A DNA stretch of 46,296 nucleotides from Emmonsiellopsis sp. PD_33. Lineage: Eukaryota; Ascomycota; Eurotiomycetes; Onygenales; Ajellomycetaceae. The notes below the pieces were generated by a model. The model was not told the origin of the DNA and did no database searches. It saw only the letters and a program-made list of their open reading frames with translations. The stretch is from positions 1 to 46,296 of the forward strand of contig JANTQF010000285.1 in assembly GCA_032988165.1 (NCBI GenBank), read 5' to 3'. The position numbers were made by a program, and so were the translations under genes. Below, piece after piece: positions 10,550-22,916 of this stretch. Positions within the stretch are counted from its first letter, which is position 1, and every line of letters begins with the position of its first letter.

Positions 10550-13500
10550 ATGCAGCACTCCTGTAAGTCAGCTCTTTGGCGGTCCTCAGACGGGCCCGGC
10601 ACCCCTCGGCTGATATATTACGATTGCTGCCCTCTGCACATGTCTTCTTCATATGAGAAACTGGCCATGCACTTTTTTCTAACTCTTCTCCAGCTAGCCC
10701 CCACCCAGTGCGACCGGCTGGCGGCGGCCAGTCGCTGCCCTACTTCCTGGACGAGACCATGAGGTCCTCCTCCCAAACACAGCTGCACTCCTCGGACCGT
10801 TTGACCTCGAGAAACCCTCCCCCTATCAGTTCCCACAGCAGAGATGCCTCCGCCGCCAGGGGCAGAGCTGCCGATTCGTCTTCGATTTCCGTGCAATCCC
10901 TGCAACCGCAGCTCAGGACCCAGTCGCATTCGAAAAGTCCGGAGTCGACCGGCGGGCGAGCTGCGGCAGTGAGCCCCGACGGCGAGGGACTGGAGAGACG
11001 GCCCTCGAACTCGTACGGACACCATCGTCAGGCGTCAATTGTTCACGGCAATATTCAACATTCGAGGAATGCTAGCTTTGCTACCTCTTCTGCCACCAGC
11101 CCTCTAAGTCCGGAGGTGATAGCTTCTGCGGCATTTGGTGTTGGGCACGGTACGGACGCTGCGTTGAATGGGAAAAGAGATCCTCTCGAATACTCTGCGG
11201 GATATACGGCTGCCGGACCTACTGTGACTGGCCAGATGCCACCTTTGACTTTGGCGACAATTCAGGACAATGATCAGGCAGAGTTGGGCAGTGAACCGCC
11301 CACACACCGCAAAATGGTTTCAATAGCGAAATCACGGAAGGACCATTCCCATCATCCGTCACATTCGAAACATACGCAGGAGGCAAAGACAGTAGGGGAA
11401 TATGCTCTTCACCATTTATTCAACTCGGTTTGTTTGCCTACATCTGCCGCTTGCTGTACACCCCCTGCTAATTATATTCTCTTTTATAGTTTGTCGGCCA
11501 GGCGGACGAGAAAATCAACCAATGCATCATGAACATCAGCGAATTCGATACGCCGGTGGAGCAGGTTTGCGGTCCTGGCGCTGATCCAATTTTTGATCAG
11601 CTCATTTCGGCTTTGGGTCATATTGCGAAGCAGAAGCCTAAACCCTTGATAGACACCATCATGGTCTGGAGAAAAGCTAAGGGGGAAGCTGCGTCCGCCG
11701 CAAAACACGCTGCTAACCCGGTTTGTATTGTCAATTTACCCCTATGCTAGTCATGCAATTTTCTAACTCGTTGCCAACCTGTTAGGCGAAACACCCGCCT
11801 CCGCATGTGCCCACCCTTTCGCGTCGTAATACCGAGCCAACCCAAGGCGGCCCCGAGGCCGTAGACCCCAACGCTATGCCTAACAATCCGCCGATCCCCG
11901 CTGCATCCCGCCAAGAAGATATCCTTATTGCCGAGCGTCGGGCTACAGTGTCCGTTTACCTCGTGTGCCGAGTACTGATTGAGATCTTCAACCAGAGTAC
12001 GTTGCAAGCTATCACACTAGAGATGGCTGAGCGGCTAGAAGATATCGTATTTACACAACTGAAGACGGTTGATCCGGACCAAGTCGCCGCCTCCCCTCTC
12101 CGCATGGCAAATTGGCGTATATACGGACAACTTCTGGGCATTATGAGCGAGAACAATTTTGTGAGTGTCGCAAATAGGTTTCTCGCAGAATTGAATCACT
12201 ATCAAAAAGAGGATTCCAGATTATTATCGGCAAAGGACTCAGAAGCAAAGGCGGAGCTTCTGGTATTTGGGATGAGACACCTCCAGATACGAACTTCGCC
12301 AGATGATGCTTGGAATAGATCCTGCGACTTCCTACAGTCCGTGGCAAGACTGTTTGTCAGCTCACATGGCCAGCGTCTCAAGCAAGCCTATTGCCAAGTC
12401 CTCGAAATTTTCCTCCTCCCAATCGCCGCTAATTGCTCCTGCGATCTTACCTCGCCCAAGTGGAAAGAGTTCTTAGATCTCCTCTATCCAAGATTATCTC
12501 AAATTCTCACAAAACCTCGGCACTGGGGCAGCGCTTTCCCTCTTCATACCTTACTCTTATGCTCGTCACCCAAAGAACCTTTCTATAACCAGTGGATGTC
12601 TGTTATAAATAGTCTCCCACCCAAACTCAAGGATCGCCCTACTCGTGCAACTGCACTCCAAGCAGTGTGTCGATTACTTTGGACCTACCTCTTCCGCTAT
12701 CCTGACGCCCTTAATAATCCCCTTCGCAGAATAGATGAAATCATTCGTATTGCGCTACCAACCGGACGAAGGACATATCTTACTACAGAGCCTGCTGTGG
12801 CGGAGCCGCTGACCCAATTGATTCGGATGGTTGGGTTTAAGCACCCCGATATGTGTTTCCGGGGCATCATATTCCCTCTCATCAACTCTGATCTTTTCAT
12901 GTCCGGAAAAGAGCTGAAAATAGAACAAATGGAGCCAGAAAAAATGGTCATCGGGATCCGGTCGTTTCTGGCAATCATGTCTGATCTGGATAATGGAGGC
13001 CAACAGCCCCCTCCTTTCCCACAGGATTTTGCCGCACCTGATCAGCTATTCAACACACAGTTTCCAACCGTCGGCCTGGGACCACTAGAGGAACCACCCT
13101 CGAGCAAAGAGCCTCCACAAGAGGCTGTTTTCCGACCAGTCAACACTGCCAAATTGAGCGAGAACTCCCGCAAGTACTATTTTCGCTTCTGCGAAGTCTT
13201 GGGAAAGATTACGCTTTTGTGTGACAATACATTCGGTGGGCAGGCAGCGTTGGACGAAAAATTCGGTGGAGTTACCCCAAAAACTCCAATTGCGGAGGCA
13301 TTCAGCTTTGGGAGAAGGGATGACCATGCGAATGCCCCTGATCAAAAGCAGGCTTTTTACGACCTTTTACACGTCTCTGTTCAGGCTCTTCCTCGATGTC
13401 TCTCTGACCACATCCCGTTCAATTCTCTAATCAATTTACTGTGCACGGGAACCGCACACATACAGTATAATATCGCAACTTCGTCTGCTGAATCTCTCAA

Positions 13501-16500
13501 ATCTATAGCTCGTCAATCGCATGCGCAACATGTTGCCATCGGTTTCGCGCGGTTTATTTTCAATTTTGATGCCAGGTATTCGACTATGTCCGATGAAGGA
13601 ATGCTTGGCCCTGGTCATATCGAGTCCACCTTGACATTGTATGTTGAGTTAATCCAAATCTGGATCGAAGAAATCAGACAAAGAAACAAAAGCGCCCAAT
13701 CAGACTCAACAGAAAAGGGAGGGTCTGGTAGCAGAGGCCAGTTAGACTTGTCGACCGTAATGGCCCATGTGGAAGAGATCGAGTCCCACGGATTGTTCTT
13801 CTTGTGTTCACAGTCTAGGAGAGTACGTGCGTTTGCAATTACCGTTCTTCGGCTCGTTACAGAGTTCGACTCCGTCCTTGGGAAAGGTGGGAAAGAGGTC
13901 GCACGGATCATTCAAATCCTCGAAGATGATTCCGAAAAAGTTCTGGATCTGAAGGATGAGTTGCTCACCGTTGCTGAGAGGAGCCGCCTTCAGAAAGGGA
14001 AACAGAGAACTGGGCCGCAGAATACATTGATCGAGATATGCAGCAGTGAGGTTTCTTACGACTCTACACTCTGGTCCAAGGTGTTCCCGAACCTTATACG
14101 CATTAGCTTCGATACCTGTCCATTGGCCGTAACCTTGGGCAGGGAGATCGTCTGTGCGAGACTAGTCCAGATGCACAATAGCATTACCGCCCTCGCTGAC
14201 AACCACCAACCTGGACAGTATGTTTCTCTTGATATTGTTCAGGGCAGGCCGGTTCCGCGTAGTAGCAACTCGCCGGGTATCTTAGTCGAACAATGGAAAT
14301 TGTATTTGGTCATGGCCTGCACGACTATTAATACAGCTGGTGCGCAATCACAAAGCCAACTTGCCAATGCCCAACACGTACGGAAGACGTCAAAGACCGG
14401 CCAGCAGTCATTGGATAAAATTGGTTCTGCAAGAGCACTTTTCGCCACGGTTATCCCTCTGCTCTCGGCCGGCCCGGACTCAATTCGAAATGCCATCGTC
14501 GTTGCGCTGGGCTCAATAAACAAGAACCTGTATCGAACACTGCTGGAATCTTTGCAGTATGCGGTAACGACATGCAACGAAGAGGCTCGGGTCCGAATTG
14601 GAACGCACCATCGGACCCCGAGTAGCCCGAGGCGGAATAGGAGAACAGACCGCCTAAGAACCGAGGTCACCAATGTGTACAAGGTGACGTCGCATTTTCT
14701 AAAAGAGCCGGAGGTGTTCAATGATGACTGGATCTTGAACAACCTCGTCACATATACAAAAGATTTGCGAATCTTCTTGAGCGACGTTGAAGTTCAAAAC
14801 GACTTGGAGTTCCAAAGACTTAGATTCCATTATTGTGGCCTGTTAGAAGAGTTATTTGAAGGAATTAATAGATCAAAAGACCCCTCACGGTGGATGCCAT
14901 TTGAGTCTAGAAAATCTGCGTTTTCTTTGATGGAGGACTGGTGTGGTTATTCACCAAATCAATCCCAGATTGCTGTTCGAGAGGAAAATATGAGGAAAAT
15001 TGCTTTGGCAAGGCAGCGGGAAACCTGGGAAGTCCGAAGTACGGCGGCGTTGGAAATCGAGAAGAGGAATCTGAGGACAGCAGCGCTGAGTGCCATGGCA
15101 TCTCTATGCGGCGGACCGATTAGAATAACCACTGAAAGCAAAGCCACTCTTCAGTTCGACGTGCGGCGTATGCTATCGTGGATCGACATAATTCTCAACA
15201 CTGTGAGCGACAAACTCCATGCCATCGGCCGGCGGGCTCTCAAAAACCTGATCATCCACAATAAGGAGTTTCCCTACCTCCTAGAACAGTCAATTGAGAT
15301 GTGCTATCTCTCGGAACGACCAAAGGCACTAGAAAGCTATTTCGAAGTTGTTGCTCAGGTCCTGATCGAGCACACTGATTATCCATTGGCATTCTGGAGG
15401 ATCCTTGGAGCTGTTCTGTTCACGCTTGGGAATGCAAAGCGAGAAATTCGGATGAAATCTGCCCGCTTGTTACGGACTCTTGAAGAACGACAACAGAAGA
15501 ACTCTAGGCTTCAGGACTTTGATATCAGCATTTCCGATAAGACTACCGCCGTCTACAAACTGGCGCAATTCGAGACCTCGAAGCGATTAGCACAGCAGCA
15601 TTCTGACCTGGCATTCACCATCTTCTCCGAATTCTCGCTGCACTTCAAGAACATTCAGCCAGATACTCAGCGCACCATGGTTGCAGCCATTCTACCCTGG
15701 ATCCAGGCAATAGAGCTCCAGGTAGATCCAAACGGCGGGCCGACTGCCAAGTCATACATGCTTCTTGCCAACCTCTTCGAGATTACAATCCAGTCCAGCA
15801 ATGTTCTTCCCAATGAAGTCCAAGCCCTCTGGCAAGCCCTTGCTACAGGCCCTCATGGAGGCAATGTGCAGCTGGTTCTCGATTTCATAATCAATCTCTG
15901 TTTAGAGCGCAAGGAACAGAATTTCGTCGACTACGCCAAGCAAATCGTCGTCTTCTTGTCTACAACACTCGCAGGCTCGAAGGTCATTGAATTTTTCTTG
16001 CTGCAGGTTGTGCCCAAGAATATGGTTCATGAACGGAAGGATCCGCTGCCGCCCCCAGATTTGAAAGGTCTGCCTTATGTCGCTGATCTTGGGACTGTCC
16101 TGCCAGGCGGCAACAAACAGGTAGGTTACCCCACTCGTTTTTAGAATATTTAACTTCCATTCTAACGTTTTCTAGGCTGGACTTTCACTGGGTCAAGTTT
16201 CCCTCATATTCCTTGTCGACTTGATGGTTGCGCCAGTAACGCTCGGGTTTGACAGTGTCATCAAGCTTTTGCATGTCGCGCTCATATTTTGGGATCATTA
16301 TACACTTGCCGTCCAGGAGCAAGCACGCGAGATGCTTGTGCATTTGATTCATGAACTGGTCGCTTCAAAAATTGGCGACTCGCCGGATGGAATGCGACAG
16401 CAAATCGAGGATTTTGTCGAATGTATCCGGCAAAGCGACCCCACAGTTGTCTGGGACTATGAGGACAATAACGGCAATGGTGATGACCAGGACCCCAGCC

Positions 16501-18626
16501 GAGTGCCTTCCTCTATGCATCGGGTAACCCAGGACGTCGCCAACTTTTTTTCCGCGGCCTATGAATCCGTCAATGACGTGTGGGCGAAGGAGGCCTTGAA
16601 CTGGGCGACCTCGTGCCCTGTTCGTCATCTTGCATGTCGGTCTTTCCAGGTCTTTAGATGTATTTCGACATCCCTTGACTCGCGAATGCTGGCAGATATG
16701 CTCGCACGGTTGTCAAATACCATTGCAGAGGAGGAAACTGATTATCAAACATTCTCGATGGAGATTTTGACCACTTTGAAAATCATCATCAGTTCGCTTG
16801 CGCCGCAAGATCTCTTGCGCTACCCTCAGCTCTTCTGGACGACATGTGCATGTCTCAACACTATCCATGAGCGAGAGTTTATGGAAAGTCTTGGCATGCT
16901 AGAAAAGTATTTAGACAAGGTCGACATGCGCGATCCCAATGTCTTGACGAAATTGAGAGAGAGTAAACCGTCCAAGTGGGAAGGTGATTTTGAAGGCATT
17001 CAGGTCTTGATATACAAAGGCCTCAAGTCTTGCGAATCGTTAGACAGAACTTTACAAGTCCTTCACCGCCTAACTGCTCTCCCTAATAACGAGCTAGTGG
17101 GTGACGATAGTCGACTGCTCTTTGCGACTTTGGCAAACATTCCTGGTTGCCTCCACCAGTATGACCTTCCAGAAAGATCCAAGGACATTATAGACCGTGC
17201 AAGGTTGCTAGCATCCGTTGCTGAAAACCAGGGATATACCCATCTCTCTGATTGCTTGTTCGGATTTTCAAGTGGCCATTATAAGAGAAGCCAGGACTTC
17301 CTGAATGACGTGATGGCCGCTATTCGGTCATATTACTTCCCCGACCAGGACGTGCAGACTCTTGTATTCCTTATGGGATTCCTGACAAATACCATGCCAT
17401 GGTTCCGCATTAAGACGATGAAGATTTTGTGTGTTATCGTTTCTGATATGGATATGCGCCGTCCGGAAATTGCATGTCACGGACCGGATCTTATTTCTCC
17501 TCTCCTCCGGTTATTGCACACTGATCTATGCCCGCAAGCCCTGGAAGTGATGGACCACATTATGACCGTGTCAGGTAACCCAATGGAGCGACATCATCTA
17601 AGAATGAGCATGGCCTCCTCATCCTCGTCCAGGGCCATCCGCAAGGAGTTTGAGCGTATACAAAGCTTGTACGGAATACCCGAACGGACTGGCTGGTCTA
17701 TTCCTGTCCCGGCTACCCAGTCAGGCCTGACGAGGAATAATGTGCATGCCGTTTTCTACACCTGCGCAGAAGCCGATGGCTCAGAACAGACCCCAGCATC
17801 ACCCGATATGGAATTCCATGTCGATGAATTCAATGATCGGTACTTCCCAACTCTGCGCGCTGACACAATGAAGTCAATTGATACACAGAACGACGGAAAT
17901 ATGGGTGACCTGCTACAGAAACTAGATAGCCTGGATGACTTCTTTGATGAAACCGAAGCAACCCCGCCTCCACTAAACTCCATCTCCGGCACCACATTGC
18001 GAAGCTTCACCGGCGACTTCCACGACGCGAGCGCAAATTTGTACGATCAGCAAACCGCCCCTCTCCTCCGAAAGTCCCTAGCGAGAACCGCATCATCCTC
18101 CTCGTTCCACAACGGTCTTGCGGAATCCCGACCAACCACCGGTCGCGCCGAACCCACCGGGATGCACACCTCCCCACTGGGCGGAGGCTCCGGCATCCTC
18201 CCTGCCCGAACATCCCTACACACACGTTCCGTCACCTCACCAGCAAACGCCTTCCCCTCCATGCCTACATCCGGCAGCACCGGCGTAGGGCTCCCCTTCC
18301 TATCAGATGACGAGCTCGAAGAAGCACTCTCTGATTCCGACGACCGGCTCATTCTCAGCAACCCATCATCCGGCTCAGCGGCCTCTCCACGCCATGGCAA
18401 TGAAGGCCCGTTCTCTCTCGAGTCGGTGATCCGCAGCAGCGTGCGTCGATTAACCGGTGGCACATCATCTAGCAGGGAAAAGGAACGACAGAGGGATTTG
18501 CTGAGGGCGCAACAACGGGCGTTTGCGCAGACAGCCAGCTCGCCGCGGGTTCCCCGGGTTCCTGCGGAGTATCTTACAGGGCCCGGACCGACGAGTGGGC
18601 CTACGTCTCCGGGGCAGGGAAGTTGA
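10550..18626 (+). CDS. pag1: Cell morphogenesis protein PAG1/Tao3/Mor2 (Furry family), about 2587 aa
   Basis: A huge scaffold of the Furry family (S. cerevisiae Tao3/Pag1, S. pombe Mor2). In those species it works with an NDR kinase (Cbk1/Orb6) in the RAM/MOR pathway for polarity, septation and wall remodelling at the cell cortex. Exons: 10550-10562, 10694-11427, 11490-11720, 11786-16120, 16176-18626. All introns are GT-AG and the sum is 7764 nt, whole codons. The N-terminal 200 residues are disordered and S/H-rich. Residues about 330-1770 (one 4.3-kb exon) and 1772-2250 are helical HEAT-like repeat sequence matching the MOR2-PAG1 N, middle and C regions. The last 300 residues are S/P-rich with an acidic patch near FLSDDELEEALSDSDD. 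The start is uncertain: ATG 10550 gives MQHS joined to SPHPVRPAGG, but an in-frame upstream ORF precedes it. Length agrees with fungal orthologues. Confidence 0.9.
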
Positions 18627-20398
18627 AATTCCTCTTTCTATATGTGGGGGTTTCCCCCTACACACCCTGATTTGCCAAACATTCTATCGTTCTTTCTGCT
18701 GTTAGCTTTTGCGATTCATTCACGGGACGTTTGTTTTTTGTTTGAAGATACCCTCCCTTTCTCTCTCCACATAAGCTATCTGTCCATCTATCTACTCGTT
18801 AAATACATTTTATTTTCGTCCTTTATTGCATAAATTTATCCTAATCATCACTCCTGTCTGCCTGTTGTCACCCCAAACCCAACCTTCGTCAAAACAATTT
18901 AAGATCTTGGTAAGGAAAAAAAGGGAAAAACAATTTATCTATTACTTTTGTCATTTCAAGAATCATTACTTTTTTGCGTCATCTTTATGGGTCCCGGTTT
19001 CAATACTTCGCATTCCACCCCCTTTCCAACAAACAGTATGTATGCATGATGTTGTTTACAGATTGCTGGAGGTGGTTTGGGATCTTCCCCCCCTTTCTTT
19101 AATTTCCTTCTCTTTCTCCCCTCCTCTCCTCTTATTTAACCTTAACGTGCATGCATCATTCGGGACCCTTTCTACTCTCTTGTGTTGACAGGTTTATTTT
19201 TTATATTTTTTATATTGTCTTTTTTTTCTCTTTCGCTCGCTTTTTCCGAAGCTGGGAAAGGAATATTCATTGGGAACTGGGACGGGGTTAACCAAATAAA
19301 TAATAGATAGGAATAGGAAATAGGAAATAGGAAACGGTAGATTTACTTTGCTTATTCACTCAGTATCTGATCTAGCATACCAAATAGAGATGAAAAAACA
19401 GGGGGCAAAATACAAATAGGTAATTTCTTGAGATAGTCATGTTGACGTCGCATTATGAAATTGATACATACATAGCTACATAGGATAGGTACTTGGGTTG
19501 AATAAATTAGGTACCATCAAACGTATTCTTTTCATCGATCTATATATATAGTCTGTCCCCTAGGAGCGGGCAGGAAGGAAGGAAGTAAAGAATGAAGAGA
19601 ATGGATAGGTGAAGAGGTATAAACTAGCTAAACTGTCTATGTGCGCGTGGGGTGTAATTGGGTTACATATAGGTACGTATAGGGAGGTCTTGCTGACAGT
19701 AATCAGTCAATAGCTGTGATGAAAGGATGGATGGAAGGAGGTGGAAGAACATAGCAACGGAATGCTAGAATTAGGGTGTGTCACGGGTGGTTTGAGGTAT
19801 GAATGTGTGTAATTGTATTCGCCTTTATCCCGCCCAGAACTCTTTTTGTTTCCTAGCGAAATGAACGGGGGAGGAGCTAGGGGTGGGTGTGTTTGTGGTG
19901 GGGATAATGGCTGGTTGGGAGTTATGGTTGGTGTATGTTGCTGTTATGGCTTCAGAAAGACGTGCACCTCCATTCCCTCCCCTCCTCAAATATTCCGAGA
20001 TCCTGTGGCTATCTATTGTGAGCTGAGAGCGGACCTGTAAAGGGCGTATGAAACCTGCGTTCCCCTTGATCCTATGGTTGTATGAGTCCTGTATAATCTC
20101 CGTAACCCCAACGGTTGAGTCTACGATCTCGATGGGATTGGAGTGTTGCGTAGGTGTAAATATATATTGTCTAATGATCAGCTGTGGTGCGATTTCTATG
20201 TATAGGGCGTAATCGTGAAACAAAGGAATGAGAAAAAGTGGACGGTTGTGGAATCTATGGTTGTTGGCATGTTGTCGAGATGTCGTGGGTAATAATAACG
20301 GCGTTAGACTGGTTCAGAGAAGTTGTGGTATAGGAGGAATAGGCGGTTTGATAAGCATGTGTTAGGTTAGATCGCATGTGTAGGTCCCAATAGTCAAT
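18627..20398. other. Convergent intergenic region between pag1 and fad1
   Basis: About 1.8 kb between two converging genes, so it should hold both 3' untranslated regions and terminators. It is T-rich on the plus strand just after pag1 (18640-19250, with several AT-only runs near 19190-19230). It contains short repeats such as taggaaa copies at about 19313-19335. The open frames at 18642-19188 and 19813-20040 are low-complexity and do not resemble proteins. I see no RNA gene. Confidence 0.4.
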
Positions 20399-21367
20399 CT
20401 AATCCCGACCTAACCGCTCCTCCTCGTCATCCATAAGCTCATACGCGGGTTTATAACAGCGGCCTTCATCTTTCCTTAACTCAGTCGCATTTTGCTCCTC
20501 ATCCGAAGTTTGATTCCCTCGCCTCAGCTTCGGATTCGGATGGGTATCATTCGTCCCGCCCAAACTGGTATACCCCTCATCATATAACGGACAATACTCA
20601 ATCTTCAGATGTCTAATAAACGCCCATATTTCCGCATAATGCCAATCAATTACTGGGTGTATGCGCACAAAGTCAGGCCAGCCGTGGTCTGTTCGGTCGA
20701 AATGTGTCAGCTTCTCCCCGTGCGGGTCTGTGCGGCGCGTGCCGACGAATATGGCTCGGATCTGGGGGTGGAGAGATAGGTAGGAAGAGAAGGCTGTACG
20801 GAGAGTGGAGTGTGGGGGATCGGTTGTGTAACGGACGAGGGAGAGATGGTAGGCGTGGGAGGAGGTTGCGACGAAGTCTTCTACGGACTGGAATGGGTGG
20901 TGGGGCTGTGCGTAGATGGCGGGGATCGTGGAGGGGGTGGTGGTATCGTCGTCGTTCTTCGTGCCGGCGGCCGGAAGAGGGTGTAGGCTTGCGAGGAAGA
21001 GTATAAGCATGACTAAACAATCCTTTCCGCCGTTATAGGATAGTGAGAGCTCGGGGAGTGTGTAACGGTCCAGCGCTTGTTGGACGACATTTAGCGATAT
21101 GCGGGTTTGGTTCTGGACTCTGTAGAGAATGCTCGAGGGGTCGTGGGTTTCGGAGAGAAAGGAAGTGACTTTCTCGTGGAGGCTGGCGGTGACCGCGGAG
21201 AGAGGGGGGTGGGAATGCGCTTCGTGGAGCTCTTGGTGCTCTTGCGCGGGGAGGTTTGCGGCGGGGTCATTGGCCCGCGAGACCTGCGATTGTCCATTTT
21301 CTCGCGATGCGCTGTTGGTAACACCAGATTGGACACCGTTTAGCATGTCTGCCAGTGGGTTTGCCAT
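20399..21367 (-). CDS. fad1: FAD synthase (FMN adenylyltransferase), 322 aa
   Basis: Transfers AMP from ATP to FMN to make FAD, the last step of flavin cofactor synthesis; the fungal enzyme is of the PAPS-reductase-like type. It is one exon from ATG 21367 (MANPLADML) to TAG 20399. The PP-loop SYNGGKDCLV lies at residues 110-119. The FAD-synthase signature GTRRTDPHG is at 209-217, followed by HPVIDWHYAEIW (about 237-248) and YCPLYDEGYTSLGG (about 258-271), which shape the nucleotide and flavin site. The C-terminus is rich in E/D/R. The gene follows rpa2 in the same direction with 539 bp between the coding regions. The frame stays open for another 78 codons upstream of this ATG (see the separate entry), so a longer organellar form is possible. 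All expected catalytic motifs are present, so it should be active. Confidence 0.93.
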   Translation of the reverse strand: MANPLADMLNGVQSGVTNSASRENGQSQVSRANDPAANLPAQEHQELHEAHSHPPLSAVTASLHEKVTSFLSETHDPSSILYRVQNQTRISLNVVQQALDRYTLPELSLSYNGGKDCLVMLILFLASLHPLPAAGTKNDDDTTTPSTIPAIYAQPHHPFQSVEDFVATSSHAYHLSLVRYTTDPPHSTLRTAFSSYLSLHPQIRAIFVGTRRTDPHGEKLTHFDRTDHGWPDFVRIHPVIDWHYAEIWAFIRHLKIEYCPLYDEGYTSLGGTNDTHPNPKLRRGNQTSDEEQNATELRKDEGRCYKPAYELMDDEEERLGRD

Positions 21368-21622
21368 GCTGTGAGCGGGGTCCCGCCAGTCCGGGGACAG
21401 ATGAAAGATAGACTGCGGGGGCGACGGATTGGAGGTCTTCGAGGGAGCGGTATGCAGGAAACCCGGTCTACTAAGAAGCCGGACGCTGTATGAGCGGCGC
21501 GCGGGAGAGATGCGGAACAAGAGAATGTAATGACTGCGGCGGCGAGGTTTGTTGTTGGGGAGCCGGAGTCTGTCGTTGTCCTTTTGACGTTGAAGATGAG
21601 GCTAAATACTCCGGCTCCGCAT
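21368..21622 (-). promoter_or_regulatory. fad1 leader: 6-codon uORF and stop-free, presequence-like extension
   Basis: On the minus strand, ATG at 21622-21620 opens a tiny ORF (MRSRSI) ended by TAG at 21604-21602. Directly after it, the same frame runs 78 codons without a stop into the fad1 ATG. The translation of the last 50 or so codons is rich in R, S, P and L with few acids (for example FRISPARRSYSVRLLSRP), which is the composition of a mitochondrial targeting peptide. It has no ATG. Near-cognate codons TTG (21520-21518) and ATT (21526-21524) precede the presequence-like part. Translation of this stretch is inference. Confidence 0.45.
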
Positions 21623-21906
21623 GGGGTTTAGCGGCGACTTCAGCCGAGGGGCCGCTCCGCGCCGACTTTTTTCTGGAATGATCTATGCGTTTTGATGAGA
21701 CTGTTCAATGGATGGGATGGCTGTTGAGAAAGGGTATCGTGTTCTTTTTATTACTTTTAATATACATATAACCTGTCATGTTGCGTGCGCCAGTTACAAC
21801 CACAATTCGTTCATAAGATGTGCCCCGCCCCGACACCATGTATGCAAGCACGTCTGCTGCCCGATCCATTAAACAAATCCAAACGCGTATTTATATGCCG
21901 TGAATA

Positions 21907-22916
21907 TCAGTATTCGAGGATTGCCCACGTGTTATCGTCTATGGTTGGGAATATCAGTGAAGCGCTCAACAGCTCTTCCCCGCCCTTGTAAACCTCAGCC
22001 AGAGGCACACCCAGGCTTGCTGCGATATTCTGGGCATGGAGCCCTTCGTTGCTCTGCGGAGTATTGACCAAAAGCTCGTACACTTTTCGTGCCGTTGGAG
22101 ACATAGGCGGGAGTGATCGGCCACCAGCAGCGGCACCCCCAGCAGCTCCGTCGCTCGTCTGGCCCGCACCCGCAATTGACTTGGCGCCCTGCTGCTCGCT
22201 TGGCAGGCCTTTTGTGAAATACAGGTGAACAGCCGTAGCTTCTAGGAAATGGCAATGGTATTCATTCATATTCGTCAAGGGTCGAATGACATGGGCGACG
22301 AAGTTCCTTCGGTTGTTGAAGTTGCCCAGCTTGCCCCAGACCTTGGCGTATCCGTTGACCTGGATTTGAGGGTGTGAGGGGCGAGACGCATCCCCTGTGT
22401 CCATCTCGTCATCGGCAGGATTTACAGCGTTCTTCTCGAGCCATAGCTTCACTTCTATTTCCCCAGTGCCGTCGTCGAGTTTATATGTGATGAATGTCGT
22501 GAGGTGGTTGATGCTTCGGACCTGTCCGACAAACGACAGCTGGGAGACTTCCGAGCCATCAATTTTGAAATCTGCATCCCCATGTGCCTGGGTTGCGTCG
22601 ATGGTTTGTTTAATCGTCACAGGACGCAGGGAATCTTTCATCCAGCTTCGGCCCTATAGGTTGGGAGAGCAGGTTAGAATTTGGAATTTCGAACCAAAAA
22701 TAAAAGCAAACAAGATGCCGCATTTGCCCGTCTGGCACACAGAATCCATACCTTTCCTTCTGATTGACTGCCGCCTTCGCCGGGTGTGAATCCGCCTCCG
22801 CCCACACCACCCTGGGCGCCATACGAGGTGGTTGAGTAGTTGTTTCCGTAGCCGTAATCTGCAGGAAAATTAGGAATTTGGGCCAAGAGAAAATAGGAGT
22901 GGCATTACTCACCCAT
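21907..22916 (-). CDS. rpa2: Replication protein A 32-kDa subunit (RPA2), 285 aa, three exons
   Basis: Middle subunit of the heterotrimeric single-stranded-DNA binding complex used in replication, repair and recombination. Exons are 22916-22913, 22858-22752 and 22653-21907, totalling 858 nt. The first coding exon is just ATGG; splicing over a 54-nt intron gives MDYGYGNNYSTTSYG, the glycine/serine/tyrosine-rich N-terminus typical of RPA2, where the phosphorylation sites lie. The OB fold (about residues 70-175) includes SFVGQVRSI, YKLDDGTGEIEVKLW and GYAKVWGKL. The C-terminal winged helix (about 215-285) ends TWAILEY and is the partner-protein docking domain. Starting instead inside the intron would give a different N-terminus (MAQIPNFPADYGY) whose frame is open too, but the MDYGYG form fits the family better. 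It shares a divergent promoter with dbp10. Confidence 0.93.
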
